In this document: positions 33,202-36,074 of the stretch, in pieces
Layout of the letters: each line of letters starts with the position of its first letter
Numbering within the stretch: the stretch's first letter is position 1
Assembly (NCBI GenBank): GCA_028289465.1
Contig: JANQPM010000117.1
Coordinates: 1-36,074 of the forward strand
Length of the DNA stretch: 36,074 bases
DNA from: Lysobacterales bacterium
Lineage (GTDB): Bacteria > Pseudomonadota > Gammaproteobacteria > Xanthomonadales > SZUA-36
Direction of reading: 5' to 3'
Made by a program: the position numbers and the translations under genes
Notes under the pieces: generated by a model
Databases searched by the model: none
What the model was told of the DNA's origin: nothing
Seen by the model: only the letters and a program-made list of their open reading frames with translations

Positions 33202-35121
33202 GTGAACAGCTTTGAGCTATTGGGGGACGAAGGCCCGTTCAAGAGCCAGTTGCCGGGCTTTGCCGAACGCCGTGGTCAGCAGGAGCTGGCAGGCCGGGTG
33301 GAAGCGGCGATTGCATCATCCCAAACGCTGATTGCGGAAGCCGGCACGGGCACCGGCAAGACGCTGGCCTATCTCGTGCCGGCGGTCAGCTCAGGCAAAC
33401 GCATTATTTTTTCCACCGGCACCAAGACGCTGCAGGATCAGTTGTATTTTCGCGATCTGCCGCTGGTTCGCAAAGCATTGGCCGATACACTGACCGGTAC
33501 GTTGACCAGCGCACTGCTAAAAGGCCGCGCGAATTACTACTGTCGCTACCGGGCGAATCAGTTTCGGCAGTCCGGTTTGCTGAATTCGCCAAATGCGGTG
33601 ACGACGCTGCAGCAGGTCCATGCCTGGTCTGCAGAGACCGTCGACGGCGATCTGAGCACCGCCAACGTACTGCCGGATGACAGTCCGTTGTGGCCCCAGG
33701 TGACTTCGACTATCGACAACTGCCTGGGCAGCGAATGTCCGGACTACCAGGATTGTTTTGTGGTTAAAGCGCGCCGAAAAGCGCAGGATGCCCAATGCGT
33801 GGTGGTCAATCATCATTTGCTGTTTGCGGATCTGGCAGTCAAGCAGACCGGGTTCGGCGAAATTTTGCCGGGAGCCGATGCGATCATCGTCGATGAGGCT
33901 CATTTGGTGCCTGAGATCGCCAGCCGCTTTTTCAGCCGCAGTTTCTCGAGCCGGCAGATACTGGACCTGCTGCGCGACAGCCTGTCCGAGGCCGGCAAGC
34001 AAAGCGGTATGCTGGCCGCTATCAAGCCGCTGGTCGATGAATGCCGGCACTGCGTACTGCAATCGCAATCGTTGTTTGCCGAACTGCTGCCGTTGTCGGG
34101 TGAGTTCACCCGGCTGCAGCGCAACCGGCGGTTGTGGCCGGCGCTGGGGCAGGTGATTGACGGCCTGACCGCACTGCGCGAGCAGTTGCATGATGTGGAA
34201 TCGCCGAGCCAGGGATTGGAATCCTGCCTGGTCAGGACAGAGCAGATACTGGAGCGCTGGTCGCAGCTCGATGGCGAGCCTTCCGAGAGCGAAGTTATTT
34301 GGTTCGAGCGCCGCGGGCGCGGTTTTCTGATCCATTGCACTCCGTTAGATGTGGCCGATGTGATGGACGATTGCCGCGCCGAGCTGGGCAGTACCTGGAT
34401 ATTCACGTCCGCCACGCTGACCGTGCGCCAGAGTTTTGAGCATTTCCAGCACGGCCTGGGTTTGCAGGACGCGGACACTTTTCTGGCCGACAGCGAATTC
34501 GATTATCGCAGCAATGCGCTGATATGGCTGCCGGACGATTTACCGGACCCGGGGGCGGCCGACTATACCGAACGGCTGCTGGACACGGTACTGCCGCTGA
34601 TTGAAGCAAACGACGGAAGGGCTTTCTTGTTATTCACTTCCCACCGTGCTCTCCAGATCGCTGCAGAATGGCTGGAGGAAAGAATAGATTTCCCACTATT
34701 TATTCAGGGCAGGGCATCCCGAACGCAACTGCTGGAGTCGTTCCGCGGTTCCGGTAATGGGGTGTTGTTGGGCGCGGCGAGTTTTTGGGAAGGCGTGGAC
34801 GTGGTCGGACCGGCGCTGTCGCTGGTGGTGATCGACAAACTGCCTTTTGCCGCGCCGAACGACCCGGTGCTCAGTGCCCGTTCGCGCCTGGTGCGGAAGC
34901 AGGGTCATCACCCTTTTCAGGTATTACAATTGCCGCAGGCCGTGATCGCGCTGAAGCAGGGTGCCGGCCGCCTGATCCGGGACGTACACGACCGTGGCGT
35001 ACTGGTGCTTGGCGACCCGCGCATTCGCAGCCGCTCCTACGGCCGCATATTCCTGGACAGCCTGCCGCCGATGCGCAAGACGCTGGATTTGGACGCGGCT
35101 CTGGAATTTCTGAGCGAATGA
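33202..35121 (+). CDS. yoaA: DinG-family Fe-S DNA helicase YoaA
   Basis: 639-aa XPD/DinG-like superfamily 2 helicase. Walker A is EAGTGTGKT (Lys53). Four cysteines in XPD-like spacing (Cys114, Cys174, Cys179, Cys185) would hold a [4Fe-4S] cluster between motifs I and II. DEAH is at 231-234, and the C-terminal helicase motifs include QGAGRLIRD. The start is GTG; the following residues FELLGDEGPFKSQLPGF are the usual YoaA N-terminus, though the ribosome-binding site is weak. E. coli YoaA works with the polymerase III chi subunit to repair damaged forks. It overlaps tsaB as ATGA, and follows the lipoprotein gene by 19 bp. Confidence 0.93.
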   Translation: MNSFELLGDEGPFKSQLPGFAERRGQQELAGRVEAAIASSQTLIAEAGTGTGKTLAYLVPAVSSGKRIIFSTGTKTLQDQLYFRDLPLVRKALADTLTGTLTSALLKGRANYYCRYRANQFRQSGLLNSPNAVTTLQQVHAWSAETVDGDLSTANVLPDDSPLWPQVTSTIDNCLGSECPDYQDCFVVKARRKAQDAQCVVVNHHLLFADLAVKQTGFGEILPGADAIIVDEAHLVPEIASRFFSRSFSSRQILDLLRDSLSEAGKQSGMLAAIKPLVDECRHCVLQSQSLFAELLPLSGEFTRLQRNRRLWPALGQVIDGLTALREQLHDVESPSQGLESCLVRTEQILERWSQLDGEPSESEVIWFERRGRGFLIHCTPLDVADVMDDCRAELGSTWIFTSATLTVRQSFEHFQHGLGLQDADTFLADSEFDYRSNALIWLPDDLPDPGAADYTERLLDTVLPLIEANDGRAFLLFTSHRALQIAAEWLEERIDFPLFIQGRASRTQLLESFRGSGNGVLLGAASFWEGVDVVGPALSLVVIDKLPFAAPNDPVLSARSRLVRKQGHHPFQVLQLPQAVIALKQGAGRLIRDVHDRGVLVLGDPRIRSRSYGRIFLDSLPPMRKTLDLDAALEFLSE

Positions 35122-35798
35122 ACGTACTGGCACTGGAAACCGCCACCGAGGCATGTTCCGTTGCACTGAGCTGGAACGGCGAGGTGAAAGAACGGCTTGA
35201 GCGTTCGCCGCGTCAGCACGCGGCATTGCTGCTGCCGTGGGTCGATGAGCTGCTGGCCGAGGCCGGCACCGCGTTAAATCGCCTCGACGGCATCGCGTTC
35301 GGTTGCGGCCCCGGCAGTTTTACCAGCCTGCGTATCGGCATCGGCGTGGTTCAGGGTCTGGCGCTCGGTGCAAATCTGGGTGTCAGGCCGGTCTCGTCGC
35401 TGCTGGCGCTGGCCGAGGCAGCGCTGTCAGGCGACGCGGACGACGGTGTTATTGTCGCGACGGATGCTCGAATGGGCGAGGTTTTTACCGCCCGCTTTAT
35501 TCGGCAAGACAGCCGGCTGGAGCCGCAGGATATCGAACGGGCGATCGCACCTGAAGAGATTCCGGTGCCTGACGGTCAGCGCTGGCTCGGCGCCGGCAAT
35601 GGCTTCGCCACATACCGCACCGAGCTGCAGCAGCGGTTGGGCACGACGCTCAGCGATATTCGGGATGATGCGTGGCCAACCGCGGCAGCCGTGATCCGTA
35701 TCGCCGAACGGCAGCCGGGAACATGGCTTGCGCCGGAAGCAGCGCTGCCGAATTACATTCGCAATCAAGTTGCGCAGCGACCGGCTTCCGCCCGGTAG
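35118..35798 (+). CDS. tsaB: tRNA threonylcarbamoyladenosine biosynthesis protein TsaB
   Basis: 226-aa ASKHA-fold scaffold protein for the TsaD/TsaE complex that makes t6A37 in ANN-decoding tRNAs. It starts MNVLALETATEACSVAL and carries the conserved FGCGPGSFTSLRIGIGVVQGLA segment. The ATG overlaps the yoaA stop (ATGA), fixing the start; the frame is open further upstream but only within yoaA. Its length matches E. coli TsaB (231 aa). It is the last intact gene in the window. Confidence 0.95.
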   Translation: MNVLALETATEACSVALSWNGEVKERLERSPRQHAALLLPWVDELLAEAGTALNRLDGIAFGCGPGSFTSLRIGIGVVQGLALGANLGVRPVSSLLALAEAALSGDADDGVIVATDARMGEVFTARFIRQDSRLEPQDIERAIAPEEIPVPDGQRWLGAGNGFATYRTELQQRLGTTLSDIRDDAWPTAAAVIRIAERQPGTWLAPEAALPNYIRNQVAQRPASAR

Positions 35799-35817
35799 TT
35801 CGCTACAAATCGGTCCG

Positions 35818-35854
35818 CTACAGGGTGATTAGGGCCACTACAGGGTGATTAGGG
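35818..35854. repeat. Direct repeat, two copies of a 17-bp sequence at 20-bp period
   Basis: CTACAGGGTGATTAGGG occurs at 35818-35834 and 35838-35854, separated by CCA. Its reverse complement lies at 36049-36065 in the right arm of the terminal inverted repeat. The CTA at 35838 is the minus-strand stop of the glycosyltransferase tail described below. Confidence 0.9.
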
Positions 35855-35927
35855 ACTGAGCCTTGCCATAGACTCGAATGTAGTCGTGTGCCAATGCCCG
35901 CCAGTCCAGTGTTCCGACATAGTCGCC
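35838..35927 (-). pseudogene. Mirror copy of the glycosyltransferase tail (left arm)
   Basis: 29 codons plus stop on the minus strand, identical to the last 29 residues of the right-arm fragment (GDYVGTLDWRALAHDYIRVY, then GKAQSLITL). Upstream of 35928 on this strand the frame continues into RMVPCQ, which does not look like the family. So the gene body is broken here, either truly or by a chimeric join. Confidence 0.4.
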
Positions 35928-36065
35928 GCCCTGGCACGGGACCATTCGCAGCGCGACGCTCTGGTCCGCGCGGCCGGCGACTATGTCGGAACACTGGACT
36001 GGCGGGCATTGGCACACGACTACATTCGAGTCTATGGCAAGGCTCAGTCCCTAATCACCCTGTAG
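35928..36065 (+). CDS. C-terminal fragment of a probable GT4-type glycosyltransferase (right arm plus spacer)
   Basis: 46 codons ending in TAG at 36063-36065. The translation runs from the spacer into the right arm: LARDHSQRDALVRAAGDYVG, then TLDWRALAHDYIRVYGKAQ. This matches the general pattern of the last helices of family 4 glycosyltransferases (a loop with xLxxDxxxRxxLxxxA, then W-x-x-[LV]-A-x-x-Y-x-x-[VL]-Y). The rest of the gene is absent. The same tail, without the spacer part, occurs on the minus strand at 35838-35927, convergent with tsaB. That copy is likely the genuine genomic location. Confidence 0.45.
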   Translation, partial: ALARDHSQRDALVRAAGDYVGTLDWRALAHDYIRVYGKAQSLITL

Positions 36066-36074
36066 GGGCCCTAA

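Larger units (their letters stand above)
35829..36074. repeat. Terminal inverted repeat, 100-bp arms around a 46-bp spacer
   Basis: Left arm 35829-35928 is the reverse complement of right arm 35975-36074, with a single mismatch (35837 against 36066). The spacer is 35929-35974. The right arm runs exactly to the end of the window, so its true end is not seen. The structure would form a very stable hairpin, and is more likely a fold-back join than a natural terminator. Confidence 0.95.

Noticed and set aside
34785-35117. Upstream extension of the tsaB frame into yoaA
   Set aside because: The extension is out-of-phase yoaA sequence; the ATGA overlap and conserved TsaB N-terminus fix the start at 35118.

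Overview
The window is about 36 kb of bacterial chromosome, GC-rich (roughly 55-60% by eye) and densely coded. It most likely comes from a gammaproteobacterium. The main evidence is gene order: aspS ... yebC-ruvC-ruvA-ruvB-ybgC-tolQ-tolR-tolA-tolB-pal-cpoB-queE-queC ... tRNA-Lys, the arrangement I know from Pseudomonas and relatives. A RelA-type (not bifunctional Rel) synthetase, HrpA, RarD, PBP1B with a UB2H region, YoaA and TsaB fit the same group. I cannot name a genus.

Layout. 1-5 kb: the 3' end of aspS, a secreted S9 peptidase closed by a strong terminator, rarD, a small alpha/beta hydrolase, and a convergent Sel1-like periplasmic protein. 5.1-13.3 kb: one long co-directional block, yebC-ruvCAB (Holliday junction processing) running into ybgC-tolQRAB-pal-cpoB (the trans-envelope Tol-Pal machine). 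13.3-13.86 kb: four clear tandem copies plus a decayed fifth copy of a ~102-bp repeat. 13.9-15.3 kb: queE and queC (queuosine/7-deazaguanine synthesis). 15.4-17.2 kb: an AT-richer islet with a glycosyltransferase-like gene and a sulfotransferase. 17.3-17.7 kb: tRNA-Lys(TTT), whose 3' end and downstream flank are tandemly duplicated. 17.9-25.3 kb: hrpA, a MATE exporter and relA. 25.3-30.2 kb: a giant convergent multi-domain glycosyltransferase. 30.3-35.8 kb: mrcB (PBP1B), an LpoP-like TPR lipoprotein, yoaA and tsaB. The right end is a ~100-bp near-perfect inverted repeat.

How the genes connect. Cell-envelope work dominates. Tol-Pal-CpoB coordinates outer-membrane constriction with PBP1B, and PBP1B with its probable lipoprotein activator is encoded 17 kb away. 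The large glycosyltransferase and the glycosyltransferase/sulfotransferase pair suggest surface polysaccharide synthesis or decoration. The second theme is information maintenance: ruvABC, yoaA, hrpA, relA, queE/queC, tsaB, aspS and tRNA-Lys.

The least ordinary structures are non-coding: (i) the tRNA-Lys 3'-end repeat, which resembles the organisation of the E. coli tyrT/rtT locus; (ii) the ~102-bp intergenic repeats, whose central hairpin survives sequence divergence; (iii) the terminal inverted repeat, which carries the tail of a glycosyltransferase on both strands and is best explained as a fold-back join at the end of an assembled contig.
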